DNA of 64,000 bases from an uncultured Candidatus Saccharibacteria bacterium (lineage in GTDB: Bacteria; Patescibacteriota; Saccharimonadia; Saccharimonadales; Saccharimonadaceae). Shown in pieces: positions 49,968-58,861 of the stretch. The notes under the pieces were generated by a model. It was given only the letters and a program-made list of their open reading frames with translations, was not told where the DNA came from and ran no database searches. The stretch covers positions 14,811 through 78,810 of the forward strand of contig CAMUPZ010000001.1 of assembly GCA_947095985.1 (NCBI GenBank), in the 5' to 3' direction. The translations under genes were made by a program, and so were the position numbers. Position 1 is the first letter of the stretch. Each line of letters opens with the position of its first letter.

Positions 49968-50324
49968 ATGAAAAGCAGTATTCACCCACAGAACTATCGC
50001 CCTGTCGTATTTAGCGACGATCAAGCGGGCTTCGCGTTCTTGACTCAGTCAACAGCGCCAACAACAGAGACTATTAAATGGGAAGACGGCAACGAATATC
50101 CGTTAGTCAAAGTTCATATTTCATCAGCTTCTCACCCGTTCTTCACTGGTGAGGAGAAGATTATCGACACCGAAGGTCGAGTTGATCGCTTTAAGGCGCG
50201 TCAGGCAGCAGCTGAAGCTCGCCGTGCCACATTGGCAAATAAAGCCAAGAAAGCTAACGCCAATAAAGCCACAAAAGCTGATTCTCCAAAATCAGATAAA
50301 AAGGCTAAGAAATCTAGCAAATAG
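49968..50324 (+). CDS. rpmE2: Large ribosomal subunit protein bL31, type B, with Lys/Ala-rich tail
   Basis: bL31 bridges the two subunits. The first 80 residues are type [41 protein letters not shown] and DTEGRVDRF, without the Cys zinc ligands of type A. A tail of nearly 40 residues rich in Lys, Ala and Asn follows, making the protein 118 residues rather than the usual 80-90. The tail probably contacts rRNA. The gene is monocistronic, ends in a strong terminator and should be almost leaderless. Confidence 0.93.
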   Translation: MKSSIHPQNYRPVVFSDDQAGFAFLTQSTAPTTETIKWEDGNEYPLVKVHISSASHPFFTGEEKIIDTEGRVDRFKARQAAAEARRATLANKAKKANANKATKADSPKSDKKAKKSSK

Positions 50325-50370
50325 TAAGGTGTAGCACCTTAAACACCACCCAATAGTTGGGTGGTTTTTT
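50325..50370 (+). terminator. Double-hairpin terminator after L31
   Basis: Two adjacent hairpins, both with a TAG loop: TAAGGTG/CACCTTA (50325-50341), then a 9-bp stem ACCACCCAA/TTGGGTGGT (50344-50364) followed by TTTTTT. The second is a strong Rho-independent terminator. Confidence 0.9.
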
Positions 50371-50413
50371 ATTCATAAGTAGTGTAATACCACATAAAAC
50401 TATTCTTCATCAC

Positions 50414-51076
50414 TCAAGGCAAACGCCAGTCAATTGCCTCGCGACCCTGTTGCACCAGAAAATCATTAGCACGCGAGAACGGCCGACTACCAAAGAACCC
50501 GCGATGTGCCGAAAACGGCGACGGGTGGGCGCTAGATATTTTCAAATGCTTCGGATTAGTAATAACCTGTCCGACTTTTTGAGCGTGCGCACCCCAAAGT
50601 ATAAACACCAGCGGCTGATCATAATTATTAAGCATTTTTAGTAAATTTTCGGAAAATTCCATCCAACCATATCCGGCATGACTGCCCGCCTGACCACGAC
50701 GAACGCTCCAACTAGTGTTCATCATTAGCACCCCCTGCTTACCCCACGATTCCAAAAAACCACTAGTCGGCATATCACCGCCGATATCACCCACAAGCTC
50801 TTTAAATATGTTTTGCAAACTTGGTGGTATTTTTACGCCAGGACGCACCGAAAAACTCATGCCATGCGCCTGCCCTGGCCCGTGATACGGGTCTTGCCCA
50901 ATGATTACTACTTTTACTCTGTCCAGCGGACAAGCCGCGAAACATGAAAACATATCCTGACGCGGCGGATAAATATCAAATCTCTCACGCTCCGCATCAA
51001 CCCGATTCATCAATGCCCGAAAATAAGGCTGTTCAGCCTGATCCTCAATAAACTCCCGCCAGGTGGAAAACTTCAT
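50414..51076 (-). CDS. ung: Uracil-DNA glycosylase, family 1
   Basis: Removes uracil from DNA. The catalytic Asp is in IIGQDPYHGPGQAHGMSFSV (near residue 62), and the second motif is SAHPSPFSAHRGFFGSRPFS with the catalytic His (near 185). The 220-residue length is normal. TTGTCA, 17 bp and TTTAAT lie 6 nt before the ATG, again without room for a ribosome binding site. Confidence 0.96.
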   Translation of the reverse strand: MKFSTWREFIEDQAEQPYFRALMNRVDAERERFDIYPPRQDMFSCFAACPLDRVKVVIIGQDPYHGPGQAHGMSFSVRPGVKIPPSLQNIFKELVGDIGGDMPTSGFLESWGKQGVLMMNTSWSVRRGQAGSHAGYGWMEFSENLLKMLNNYDQPLVFILWGAHAQKVGQVITNPKHLKISSAHPSPFSAHRGFFGSRPFSRANDFLVQQGREAIDWRLP

Positions 51077-51082
51077 ACTCTC

Positions 51083-51111
51083 ATTAAACCACGGCTAGTC
51101 CAACGTGACAA
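51083..51111 (-). promoter_or_regulatory. Leaderless promoter of ung
   Basis: TTGTCA (51106-51111), a 17-bp spacer containing a TGG extension next to the -10, and TTTAAT (51083-51088) on the minus strand; the ATG is 6 nt further. Confidence 0.6.
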
Positions 51112-51179
51112 TCGTTACGCCGCGACACATTATATCGCAGTCTCCGCACAGCTTTGCAACACATAGGCCAGCCTACCTG

Positions 51180-51188
51180 TGGTATAAT
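51180..51188 (+). promoter_or_regulatory. Extended -10 of prfA
   Basis: TGG-TATAAT ends 8 nt before the ATG of prfA. No clear -35 is seen, as expected for an extended -10 promoter. Confidence 0.6.
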
Positions 51189-51196
51189 TTTATAGT

Positions 51197-52267
51197 ATGA
51201 CTAAAATCGCACTAGACATAGAAGCATTAAACGCTGAGCGATCCGAGCTGGGCGATTTTTTAGCACGACCAGACGCTTATAATGCACCAGATTTTACAGC
51301 GAAAAATAAGCGATTTTCAGAGCTGGAAACCTTGATTGCAAAAGCAACTGAGCGTCGGCAATTAACTAGCAATTTAGCGGAAGCTAAAGAACTCGCTACT
51401 GGTGGCGATGAATTGGCAGAGCTAGCAAAAGTGGAAATTGCTGAAATTGAGACAAGATTGGCAGAACTTGAAGAAGAGTTGTTTATCCTACTCACCCCCA
51501 AAGATCCCAATGACGAAAAGAACATCATCATGGAAATACGTGCTGGGGCTGGCGGCGACGAAGCGTCATTGTTCGCGGCGGAACTATACCGCATGTATTT
51601 ACGCTGGTGCGAGGCACACAATTACCGAACTGAACTGATTGACCAATCCCCGAACGATTCTGGTGGATACAAAGAAGTAATTTTTGGAATTAAGGGCGAT
51701 TCACCGTACGCTCAATTAAAGTTTGAGGGTGGCGTACACCGCGTTCAACGTGTGCCAGTTACCGAAAGTCAAGGACGAGTTCACACTTCAACCGCCACAG
51801 TCGCAGTGCTGCCAGAAGCAGAAGAGGCCGATGTCGAGATAAATGCAAATGACCTCCGCGTTGACGTATTCCGCTCAGGTGGACACGGTGGCCAGAGCGT
51901 CAACACAACCGACTCAGCAGTGCGTATCACCCACCTGCCGACCGGCATCGTCGTTACCAACCAAGACGAGAAGTCTCAAATTAAAAACAAGGAAAAAGCA
52001 CTCAGCGTGCTACGCTCACGACTATTACAAATGAAAATTGATGAAGAAAACGCCAAATTAACCGCCGAGCGACGCTCGTTGGTTGGGACTGGCGACCGTT
52101 CAGAGAAGATTCGCACCTATAACTTCCCACAAGATCGCATCACTGACCACCGCATTCACTACAGTCGTAGTAATATCCCCGCTGCAATGAACGGGGATAT
52201 CGACGATTTGATTGAGAATCTACAGAGATCTGAGCGTGAGCTGAAAGCTCAGAATGCTGGTAATTAG
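51197..52267 (+). CDS. prfA: Peptide chain release factor 1
   Basis: RF1 ends translation at UAA and UAG. The stop-codon recognition motif PxT is in [15 protein letters not shown], and the catalytic GGQ is in [18 protein letters not shown]. The 356-residue length is normal. prmC, which methylates the GGQ glutamine, lies 0.7 kb downstream on the same strand but is separated by an opposite-strand gene. The stop shares bases with the stop of that gene. The start is leaderless by position. Confidence 0.97.
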   Translation: MTKIALDIEALNAERSELGDFLARPDAYNAPDFTAKNKRFSELETLIAKATERRQLTSNLAEAKELATGGDELAELAKVEIAEIETRLAELEEELFILLTPKDPNDEKNIIMEIRAGAGGDEASLFAAELYRMYLRWCEAHNYRTELIDQSPNDSGGYKEVIFGIKGDSPYAQLKFEGGVHRVQRVPVTESQGRVHTSTATVAVLPEAEEADVEINANDLRVDVFRSGGHGGQSVNTTDSAVRITHLPTGIVVTNQDEKSQIKNKEKALSVLRSRLLQMKIDEENAKLTAERRSLVGTGDRSEKIRTYNFPQDRITDHRIHYSRSNIPAAMNGDIDDLIENLQRSERELKAQNAGN

Positions 52268-52833
52268 TACAGCTTAACAGGCTCAGCAGACTCCAATAGC
52301 TCCGCCAGCTTATTTATTTCATCCACACCAACTGGTTGATGATTTATACCCCTATCTTTCTCTTCCTGCAAGGTTAAATCCCTTATAATAGATACTCCAG
52401 TATTTTTATCAAAGACACTCGGTGCCCTTTTCGGCTTTGAAAAGTCCTTATCAAACCTTAAAACCTGACCATCTTCTATATAGTACCCATGATACTCTCC
52501 ACCTCCATTACTCCTCATTTCTTGGACATTAATTTCCCTAGAGCTAATACCGTCGGTCGATAATTTTGATTCTACACCAATATATAAATACGATCCATCT
52601 TCCTGAGGAACCTGCAACGACAAACTCAAACATTCTTTCTTATCCTTGTTAATATTAAGGTGAGACCAGTCATTCACCTGATCTTGATACCTCTTTAAAG
52701 TTGATCCAACCAAGGCATCCAGTTTTGCTGCCGCCTCTCGCTTCTCTTGATCACTTAAATTATGATCAAAATCCGCAGTAAATGTCATTTGCTCTGCTGC
52801 TTGGCTAGTATTAGTTTTTTCTGGTGAAGTCAT
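52264..52833 (-). CDS. Hypothetical protein, 189 aa
   Basis: I do not recognise it. The first 55 residues are polar and helical ([26 protein letters not shown]). The middle looks like a beta sheet ([41 protein letters not shown]), and the end is helical again ([16 protein letters not shown]). No signal peptide or membrane helix is visible. It is placed on the opposite strand between prfA and prmC, splitting a pair often found together, and ends over the prfA stop. Confidence 0.55.
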   Translation of the reverse strand: MTSPEKTNTSQAAEQMTFTADFDHNLSDQEKREAAAKLDALVGSTLKRYQDQVNDWSHLNINKDKKECLSLSLQVPQEDGSYLYIGVESKLSTDGISSREINVQEMRSNGGGEYHGYYIEDGQVLRFDKDFSKPKRAPSVFDKNTGVSIIRDLTLQEEKDRGINHQPVGVDEINKLAELLESAEPVKLY

Positions 52834-52938
52834 TTATCTTCTCGCTTTCTATATTTGGTAATATACCCCCATAATACTCTCTCTTGATTTGTCAATACTT
52901 TTTACCATTTTTCTCAGTTTTTGCAAGCATTTTACCTT

Positions 52939-52966
52939 TTTACATTCCATAGATATATGTTATAGT
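52939..52966 (+). promoter_or_regulatory. Leaderless promoter of prmC
   Basis: TTTACA (52939-52944), a 16-bp spacer and TGT-TATAGT (52958-52966); the ATG follows 7 nt after the -10. Confidence 0.65.
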
Positions 52967-52973
52967 TACTAAT

Positions 52974-53804
52974 ATGATCATCTCTGAATGGCTAAAAACA
53001 GCGACCAAATCCCTGAAAAATATTGGAATTCCATCCGCCAGATTAGACGCAGAATTAATATTAGCCAACACTTTACGCAAAAACCGTACCTACTTACACG
53101 CTCATCTGGACGAAGAAATCGATCCCAGGCGACTTGACATCGCCAATGCCAGATTAGATTTAAGATTAGACCGCGTACCAATCGCCTACATTCTGGGCTA
53201 TAAAGAATTTTATGGCCGCAAATTTACCGTATCGCCATCAGTTCTAATTCCCCGCCCAGAGTCCGAAGATTTGATTTCTTTATTCTTAGAATTGACCGCT
53301 AGTGAGATTACTGAAAAAACCCTCATTGACGTAGGTACCGGTTCTGGCTGTCTGGGAATAACCGCCAAACTAGAGAGGAATAACCTGTCTGTTATTTTGT
53401 CCGATGTTAGCAAACCAGCTCTGAAAATTGCCGAAAAAAACGCCGATACACTGAAAGCAGACGTTACAATTCAGCAGCAGTCTTTACTTAATGGGCAAAT
53501 TAGGCCAGTTGACTATATTTTTGCTAATCTACCTTATGTTGATAAGGATTGGGACGTTTCACCGGAGCTCAAATACGAGCCAGAACTTGCCCTCTTCGCT
53601 GAGGATGAAGGACTTAAACTAATCTCAGAATTAATATCACAGGCGCCAAGGTGTCTCACTTCAGGTGGACTACTATTCATTGAGGCCGACCCCTGCCAGC
53701 ACAATAGAATTATCAATATTGCTATAAAAAACGGATTCAAAGAAGAAAAAAGACTTAACTATATTCTAGTTCTGCGGCTCATACGCACCCAAAACCAAAT
53801 CTAA
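52974..53804 (+). CDS. prmC: Release factor glutamine methyltransferase PrmC
   Basis: Methylates the Gln of the GGQ motif in release factors. The N-terminal helical domain (about residues 1-75, with NTLRKNRTYLHAHLDE) and the SAM domain with VLIPRPESEDLI, LIDVGTGSGCLGITAKLE and the catalytic motif NLPYV are present. The usual form is NPPYV; the Pro-to-Leu change is unusual but keeps Asn and the last Pro-Tyr. The 3' end overlaps htrA by 39 nt tail to tail. Confidence 0.92.
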   Translation: MIISEWLKTATKSLKNIGIPSARLDAELILANTLRKNRTYLHAHLDEEIDPRRLDIANARLDLRLDRVPIAYILGYKEFYGRKFTVSPSVLIPRPESEDLISLFLELTASEITEKTLIDVGTGSGCLGITAKLERNNLSVILSDVSKPALKIAEKNADTLKADVTIQQQSLLNGQIRPVDYIFANLPYVDKDWDVSPELKYEPELALFAEDEGLKLISELISQAPRCLTSGGLLFIEADPCQHNRIINIAIKNGFKEEKRLNYILVLRLIRTQNQI

Positions 53805-54881
53805 AATCAACTCTTTATTGCCGCGCAAGACCGTAACTTTAACTGTCTCTCCCGGTAAAAATTCAGACACTAAAGTCGATAAGCTACTATCATCACCGAC
53901 ATTTTTATCATTAATCTTAGTGATGATGTCGCCACTTTTTATACCAGCTTTATCAGCTGGACCGTCTTTTTCTATAGTGGACTCCGACCCTCCATTGATG
54001 TAAGCGCCAGACTTTACCGGCAGCTTATATTCTGACTGAATGTCTGGCGTAATAGATGCGTAACGGACGCCCAGATAAGCCTTCTGGACACCCTTGCCGC
54101 TTATAACGCCTCTCACCATGCCTTTTACGGCGTTAATCGGAATAGCAAAACCGATGCTTTGTGCGTCAGAGGCGATAGCTGTGTTGATGCCAATCACCTG
54201 TCCTGCCATATTAATAAGTGGCCCACCAGAGTTACCAAGGTTAATCGGCGCGTCAGTCTGCAGTAGATCAGTTAAGCTTTCTGTTTTAGAACCCCTAGAG
54301 TCAGAACTTGCTACAACTGGTCGTCCTTTGCCGGAAATTATACCACTAGACACAGTATTCTGATATTGCCCCAGAGAATTCCCGATAGCAACAACTTTTT
54401 GCCCAACTTTTACTGTGCCAGAATTACCAAGCTCCGCCACTGGCAGCTTCTTAGCATCTTTAATTTTTAAAAACGCAATGTCATTAAGTGGATCGACACC
54501 GACTAATGAAACATCAGTAAATTGGTCTCCATTATGTGTAACTACTCTAATTTTTTGAGAATTTTTAACAACATGCTTATTTGTCAAAACATAACCATCA
54601 GCACTAATAATAACGCCAGTCCCGGCGCCCATCTTCTCAGAATCCTCACTAGAGACAACTATAGAAACGACACTAGGCGAAACTTTGTCAACAACTTTTG
54701 AGACGTCGCCATCGCTCACTGTTATTGAATTACCGTCATTCTTTACGTCTTGAGATGGACGATTAGCCAGCTGAAGCGTTATCCAACTCGTTAAGAATAT
54801 TATACTAACCAGTGTGGCAGCGCCTACCACACCACCAACCAACCATAAGGCTAATCTCTTCTGTTTGCCAGAATTTTGCAT
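53766..54881 (-). CDS. htrA: HtrA/DegP-like serine protease
   Basis: A membrane-anchored quality-control protease. One helix (about residues 10-38) precedes a trypsin-like domain with the triad His103 in LTNKHVV, Asp134 in DIAFLK and Ser218 in GNSGGPL. One PDZ domain follows (about 275-365), with GPADKAGIKSGDIITKINDKNV. The 371-residue length is typical of Gram-positive HtrA. AGGGGGTG lies 8-9 nt before the ATG. It ends inside the 3' part of prmC. Confidence 0.95.
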   Translation of the reverse strand: MQNSGKQKRLALWLVGGVVGAATLVSIIFLTSWITLQLANRPSQDVKNDGNSITVSDGDVSKVVDKVSPSVVSIVVSSEDSEKMGAGTGVIISADGYVLTNKHVVKNSQKIRVVTHNGDQFTDVSLVGVDPLNDIAFLKIKDAKKLPVAELGNSGTVKVGQKVVAIGNSLGQYQNTVSSGIISGKGRPVVASSDSRGSKTESLTDLLQTDAPINLGNSGGPLINMAGQVIGINTAIASDAQSIGFAIPINAVKGMVRGVISGKGVQKAYLGVRYASITPDIQSEYKLPVKSGAYINGGSESTIEKDGPADKAGIKSGDIITKINDKNVGDDSSLSTLVSEFLPGETVKVTVLRGNKELILDLVLGAYEPQN

Positions 54882-54901
54882 ATATTTTCACCCCCTATCA
54901 A

Positions 54902-55666
54902 TTAAATAGTCACCGAATTGAGAAACGCAAACATCACGAATATAATCGCAATTGTAAGAATTACCGGCCCAGATATATCTGAAAAACGAACAATTTTATG
55001 CTTTTTATACGATTGATAAGCCTTGCTGGTAACGAACGATAGTAGCAGCAAAATTATGGTAATTTGTGGAACGCCACCGAATAACAAGCCGCCGTAACTA
55101 AACGTCCAATGATAAGCCAACCAGCCTAATTCAGCAAAGACGACTCCCCAAATTGCAGATAGTAGTACAGTTTGTCTCTCGTCGTAGCTGTGTAGGAAAT
55201 GACGCGCCGCGCTATAGCCGATTAAGAACATCAAGAAAACGATCACAGAAACTGGCCAATCATAAGACACGGCCATTAGTGCGGTAACTCCAATAAAAAT
55301 AGCGACAGCCGACTGCAAAGCTACTTGCCAACGCTTCGACATTGGCTTAATTACAATCAGCCAAATAGCGTAGAATACCGCCAAGAAAGCTCGGAAATAT
55401 AAACTTGACGTAGATAAATACATCAAGCCAACCACGCCGACACCAACAGTTAAATCAACCAAATTAGCCTGCATGTTTGCCCACCAAAAACGTGGCCGTA
55501 CGGCGATTATACGCCACTTACTCAGCACAACAAGCGCTAATGCTGGATATGGCGACTGAATAGTTTGGGCAATAGCAAATAGTACCGCCGCTAAGCCAAT
55601 ATTTAAGACATAGTAGACCAACTCACTCCAAAATGTCCTGCGTTTAACTGTCTTTAGTAACTCCAT
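54902..55666 (-). CDS. Integral membrane protein, 254 aa, function unknown
   Basis: About eight hydrophobic helices fill the protein (roughly residues 18-38, 42-50, 67-85, 90-108, 115-133, 137-152, 165-185, 192-210 and 230-250). Two loops carry conserved-looking charged motifs, SKWRIIAVRPRFWWANMQANLVD and SAARHFLHSYDERQ. No known transporter signature is visible. It lies between lytR and htrA on the same strand; TGG-TATAAT (55678-55686) is 11 nt upstream of the ATG and GGGGA lies in between. Confidence 0.7.
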   Translation of the reverse strand: MELLKTVKRRTFWSELVYYVLNIGLAAVLFAIAQTIQSPYPALALVVLSKWRIIAVRPRFWWANMQANLVDLTVGVGVVGLMYLSTSSLYFRAFLAVFYAIWLIVIKPMSKRWQVALQSAVAIFIGVTALMAVSYDWPVSVIVFLMFLIGYSAARHFLHSYDERQTVLLSAIWGVVFAELGWLAYHWTFSYGGLLFGGVPQITIILLLLSFVTSKAYQSYKKHKIVRFSDISGPVILTIAIIFVMFAFLNSVTI

Positions 55667-55688
55667 AGCTTCCCCTTATTATACCAAA

Positions 55689-57335
55689 CTATGATCCAGA
55701 TCCCACCACGACGATAAACTGAGCGTCAACGCTTAGGTTATATTTCGGAGAGTCAGACGAAACTGAACCGTACATTTCTTCAAACTTCAATTTTGTAGCA
55801 GATTTTTCTTTACCGGCTGGCAATTGATAGACGCGAGTTTTTGTCGACTTCTCGTTGCCCGGGGTGTTGCCGACATGAACTACTTTTAAGCCTAACTCCG
55901 ACAGTCTATCCGCCTCTTTCTGCGCAGCGCCACTTATGCCGCTACCGTTCAAGACAGCAACCGTCGCCTTTTCCTTGGATAGCGGCGTGGAGTAAATTTC
56001 TGACTTTATATAGGCACGAATATCGCTATAATCATACAGTCCTGCGGCTGGTTGCACTATACTTGCACCACCTGCTGTACCAGTTGTCATCAATGTATTA
56101 TCTGACTCCACAAAGCTCAACCGATGAATATCGGATTCTTTGATTTCTGACGCCAGGTTCATAATAGTCCGAATCTCTTTCGTATCTATATTGGTACGCA
56201 AATTCTTACCCATAGCATCCATTAGTGAAGTCACTTTACCAAAGTTTGTTAAAGTACCAGTAGAGGTTGCCTTACTCTTAAGAGCCATCAACACCAACTG
56301 CTGGTTCTTCTCACGGTCAAAGTTAGACTGTTCCAGGCCGTATGTCGGCGCCACTAATCCACGAGCTCTAGAAAACCACATAGCCTTTTCGCCGTCCATC
56401 TCGTGATTACCATTGGTCAACTGCATGTAGTGTCCGGTTGGACAACGCGCTCGACGCTGCTGAGCATTTAATTCCCTAGCACGACACATCCAGTCCATGC
56501 TTGGATCGAGAATTCCTCGCGGATCACGACTCTGCACATTGACCGTAACGCCACCAACCGCATTCACTGCGTCACGAATCACTGCTGTATTGATATGTGC
56601 CACATATTGAATATCCATACCAAAAATATCGCCGATGAATTTCTTTGTTTTGTCCATCCGATCAGTCTCGGCCTCCGGACTATTGCCATTATTCACACAA
56701 CCAAAATATTCGTTAACTTTACCAGCATAGCCGGAATTACATGCCATGCCAAACTTAACGTATAGATCGCGTGGAATACTAAACATGTAAGCATCCTTTT
56801 TCGTCTGATTAACGCTAAGGACCATCATCGAGTCAGTTAGTGTTGCACCTGGATGATCTGGGTCGTCATCAGTTGTACCGAGAATCAACACATTACTTCG
56901 TCCATAAGAATCCTCTTTTAATTTCTGCTGCGAGAATAGATCGAAGATATTACCATTACCAAATACACTGTGCATTGTTTGCCATATCTTCAAGAGTAAC
57001 CAACCAGCAACAAGCGCTATTATAATCCCAATAATCGCAAGAATAACCCTCACGATAAGCTTTTTCTTACGTTTTTGCTTCCGCTCCTGTCGATGTGATG
57101 GCTTGGTGCTCTCATCAATAGCTGCCAATGATTCACTAATATTCTGCTTTAATTTATTGGCAGTAGAAGCTGGACGTTGAACATTACCTTGAATATTACT
57201 CAAAGCACGCGGCTTGTCCTGGGTATCGCTGACACGCCCGATTGTGGTCGTTTTCTTACTAGAAATTTCCCCCAACGAAGCTCGCTGCGGTCGTCCGGTG
57301 ACAAAACCGTCCATCGACTGTTTGCGTGATTTCAT
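55689..57335 (-). CDS. LytR-CpsA-Psr (LCP) family cell-wall ligase with LytR_C domain
   Basis: Enzymes of this family move glycopolymers from a lipid carrier onto peptidoglycan. A cytoplasmic basic stretch (about residues 1-92) and one membrane helix (about 95-118) precede the LCP domain, with VLILGTTDDD, TDSMMVLSVNQTKKDAYMFSIPRDLYV, HINTAVIRDAVNAVGGVTV and KAMWFSRARG; the Arg and Asp residues bind the pyrophosphate. A C-terminal LytR_C domain (about 445-545, with VAVLNGSGISGAAQKEADRL) follows. Together with galU and uppS it points to a secondary wall polymer. Leaderless by position. Confidence 0.93.
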   Translation of the reverse strand: MKSRKQSMDGFVTGRPQRASLGEISSKKTTTIGRVSDTQDKPRALSNIQGNVQRPASTANKLKQNISESLAAIDESTKPSHRQERKQKRKKKLIVRVILAIIGIIIALVAGWLLLKIWQTMHSVFGNGNIFDLFSQQKLKEDSYGRSNVLILGTTDDDPDHPGATLTDSMMVLSVNQTKKDAYMFSIPRDLYVKFGMACNSGYAGKVNEYFGCVNNGNSPEAETDRMDKTKKFIGDIFGMDIQYVAHINTAVIRDAVNAVGGVTVNVQSRDPRGILDPSMDWMCRARELNAQQRRARCPTGHYMQLTNGNHEMDGEKAMWFSRARGLVAPTYGLEQSNFDREKNQQLVLMALKSKATSTGTLTNFGKVTSLMDAMGKNLRTNIDTKEIRTIMNLASEIKESDIHRLSFVESDNTLMTTGTAGGASIVQPAAGLYDYSDIRAYIKSEIYSTPLSKEKATVAVLNGSGISGAAQKEADRLSELGLKVVHVGNTPGNEKSTKTRVYQLPAGKEKSATKLKFEEMYGSVSSDSPKYNLSVDAQFIVVVGSGS

Positions 57336-57340
57336 ATCTA

Positions 57341-57369
57341 TTGATTATAGCACACGAAACGCTTATAAT
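57341..57369. promoter_or_regulatory. Overlapping divergent promoters of lytR (-) and lepB (+)
   Basis: On the plus strand TTGATT (57341-57346), 17 bp and TATAAT (57364-57369) lie 7 nt before lepB. On the minus strand TGC-TATAAT (57344-57352) lies 8 nt before the LCP gene. The lytR -10 occupies the same bases as the lepB -35, so the two polymerases should exclude each other. Confidence 0.7.
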
Positions 57370-57376
57370 TAAAGCA

Positions 57377-57982
57377 ATGGACGCTACTTTTATGGATCGT
57401 CATCCAAAGTTACAAGATGGCCTAGGGATGGTCATTTTCGTTGTAGGAGTGGTGATTGGTACTATTTTATTGAACACATTTGTGTTTCAGACATTTAACG
57501 TCGAAGGTGCCAGCATGGAAACTACCATGTATACTGGCGACCGATTAATCGTTAATCGCTTGCCAGTTACGTCTTCAAAATTACAGAATAAGAACTACAT
57601 TCCCAAGCGCGGTGAGATTATTGTTTTTAAGAATCCTAATTTTAATGCCTCGACCGGTAAGGATGAATATATTGTTAAGCGAATTATAGCATTTGCCGGA
57701 GAAAGAGTAACAGTTAAAAACGGTACCGTGACAGTCTACAATAAAGAAAACCCTAATGGCTTCAATCCAGACACCTCTGTTAATAAAAATGAGCCAGGTC
57801 AACCAACTTCTGGCGATGTTGATTCAACCGTGCCCGACGGCACCGTGTTCGTTATGGGCGACCACCGACAGGGTAGCTATTCATGCGACTCCCGAAACTG
57901 CATGGGACCAATACCTCTATACGACATAGTTGGCCCCGTTAGCTTGCGGATATTCCCCTTCAATAAAATTCGCTCTTTCTAA
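57377..57982 (+). CDS. lepB: Signal peptidase I
   Basis: Cleaves signal peptides of exported proteins. One N-terminal helix (about residues 17-38) leads into the periplasmic catalytic domain, with nucleophile Ser46 in GASMETTMYTGDRLIVNR, the base Lys101 in IVKRIIAFAGE, and FVMGDHRQGSYSCDSRNCMGPI. At 201 residues it is normal for Gram-positive types. I start it at ATG 57377, 7 nt behind TATAAT; a frame start at 57326 would run through that promoter and the divergent lytR start. The stop abuts the parB stop with no gap. Confidence 0.95.
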   Translation: MDATFMDRHPKLQDGLGMVIFVVGVVIGTILLNTFVFQTFNVEGASMETTMYTGDRLIVNRLPVTSSKLQNKNYIPKRGEIIVFKNPNFNASTGKDEYIVKRIIAFAGERVTVKNGTVTVYNKENPNGFNPDTSVNKNEPGQPTSGDVDSTVPDGTVFVMGDHRQGSYSCDSRNCMGPIPLYDIVGPVSLRIFPFNKIRSF

Positions 57983-58861
57983 CTATTTTTCAAGTAATTC
58001 TCGTATTCGCTCAAACTCAAGACCATCCTTAAATTTGATACTAATCTGACCGGCTCCACGTCCGTTAGTACGGATCTTCACGCCTGTGCCAAACCTCTTA
58101 GATAGGCTCGCTACCACATCCGCATGCGGCATGTCCGCTGGACGACGTTTATTCTCAATTGGACTATCTTTAGCCTGCTTCCACAGCGTCACCACCTGCT
58201 CAACCCGACGCGCCGACCATTCTTCACGAATCGCCCGCTCCATAATGTCTTCCGCCGCTTCTTCAGGTAGACCAATAAGCGGCCTAGCCTGGCCCTCATT
58301 CAGCCTTCCCTCAAACAATGCTTTCTGTACAGACTTTGGCAATTTCAGTAGTCTCAGCGTATTACTGACGGCGCTAATGGACTTACCACCCAAACGCTTG
58401 CCAATCTCCTCTAAAGTCATATTAAACTGGTCACGTAGTTTCTGATAGGCTGTAGCCGTCTCCAGAGCATTCAAATCGTGCCGCTGCAAATTCTCAATCA
58501 AAGAAATCTCCAAACGATTCTGGTCGTTCATGCTCCTAACAATACAAGGCACTTCTGTTAATCCAGCCTTGTTAGCAGCACGCCAGCGCCTTTCACCCGC
58601 CACAATCAAATATTTATCGCCCTTTGGTGTCACCACAATTGGCTGAACCACGCCGTGCTCACGCACCGACTCTGCTAGTTCATTCAGGGCAACCTCATCA
58701 AAAAAGCGACGCGGCTGATCTGGATCTGGAACAACTTTATCAACTGCAATATCTCTTAAGCGCGACACCTTCTCGTCCTGCTGCGCTGTCGGATCAAATG
58801 TTTCGTCAATCAAATTAGTTGGAATCAACGACTCGAAGCCCCTACCTAAACCTTTTTTCAT
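57983..58861 (-). CDS. parB: Chromosome partitioning protein ParB
   Basis: CTPase and parS-binding protein. The N-terminal CTP-binding/ParB-N domain has VPDPDQPRRFFDEVALNELAESVREHGVVQPIVV and IVAGERRWRAANKAGLTEVPCI, followed by the helix-turn-helix KLRDQFNMTLEEIGKRLGGKSISAVSNTLRLLKLP and a short C-terminal dimerisation region. The 292-residue length is normal. It overlaps parA by 4 nt (ATGA). No parS site was recognised near it. Confidence 0.96.
   Translation of the reverse strand: MKKGLGRGFESLIPTNLIDETFDPTAQQDEKVSRLRDIAVDKVVPDPDQPRRFFDEVALNELAESVREHGVVQPIVVTPKGDKYLIVAGERRWRAANKAGLTEVPCIVRSMNDQNRLEISLIENLQRHDLNALETATAYQKLRDQFNMTLEEIGKRLGGKSISAVSNTLRLLKLPKSVQKALFEGRLNEGQARPLIGLPEEAAEDIMERAIREEWSARRVEQVVTLWKQAKDSPIENKRRPADMPHADVVASLSKRFGTGVKIRTNGRGAGQISIKFKDGLEFERIRELLEK

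Noticed and set aside
57326..57376. Longer signal peptidase beginning at 57326
   Set aside because: This would run through the lepB promoter and the divergent lytR start; the extra 17 residues do not resemble the family.
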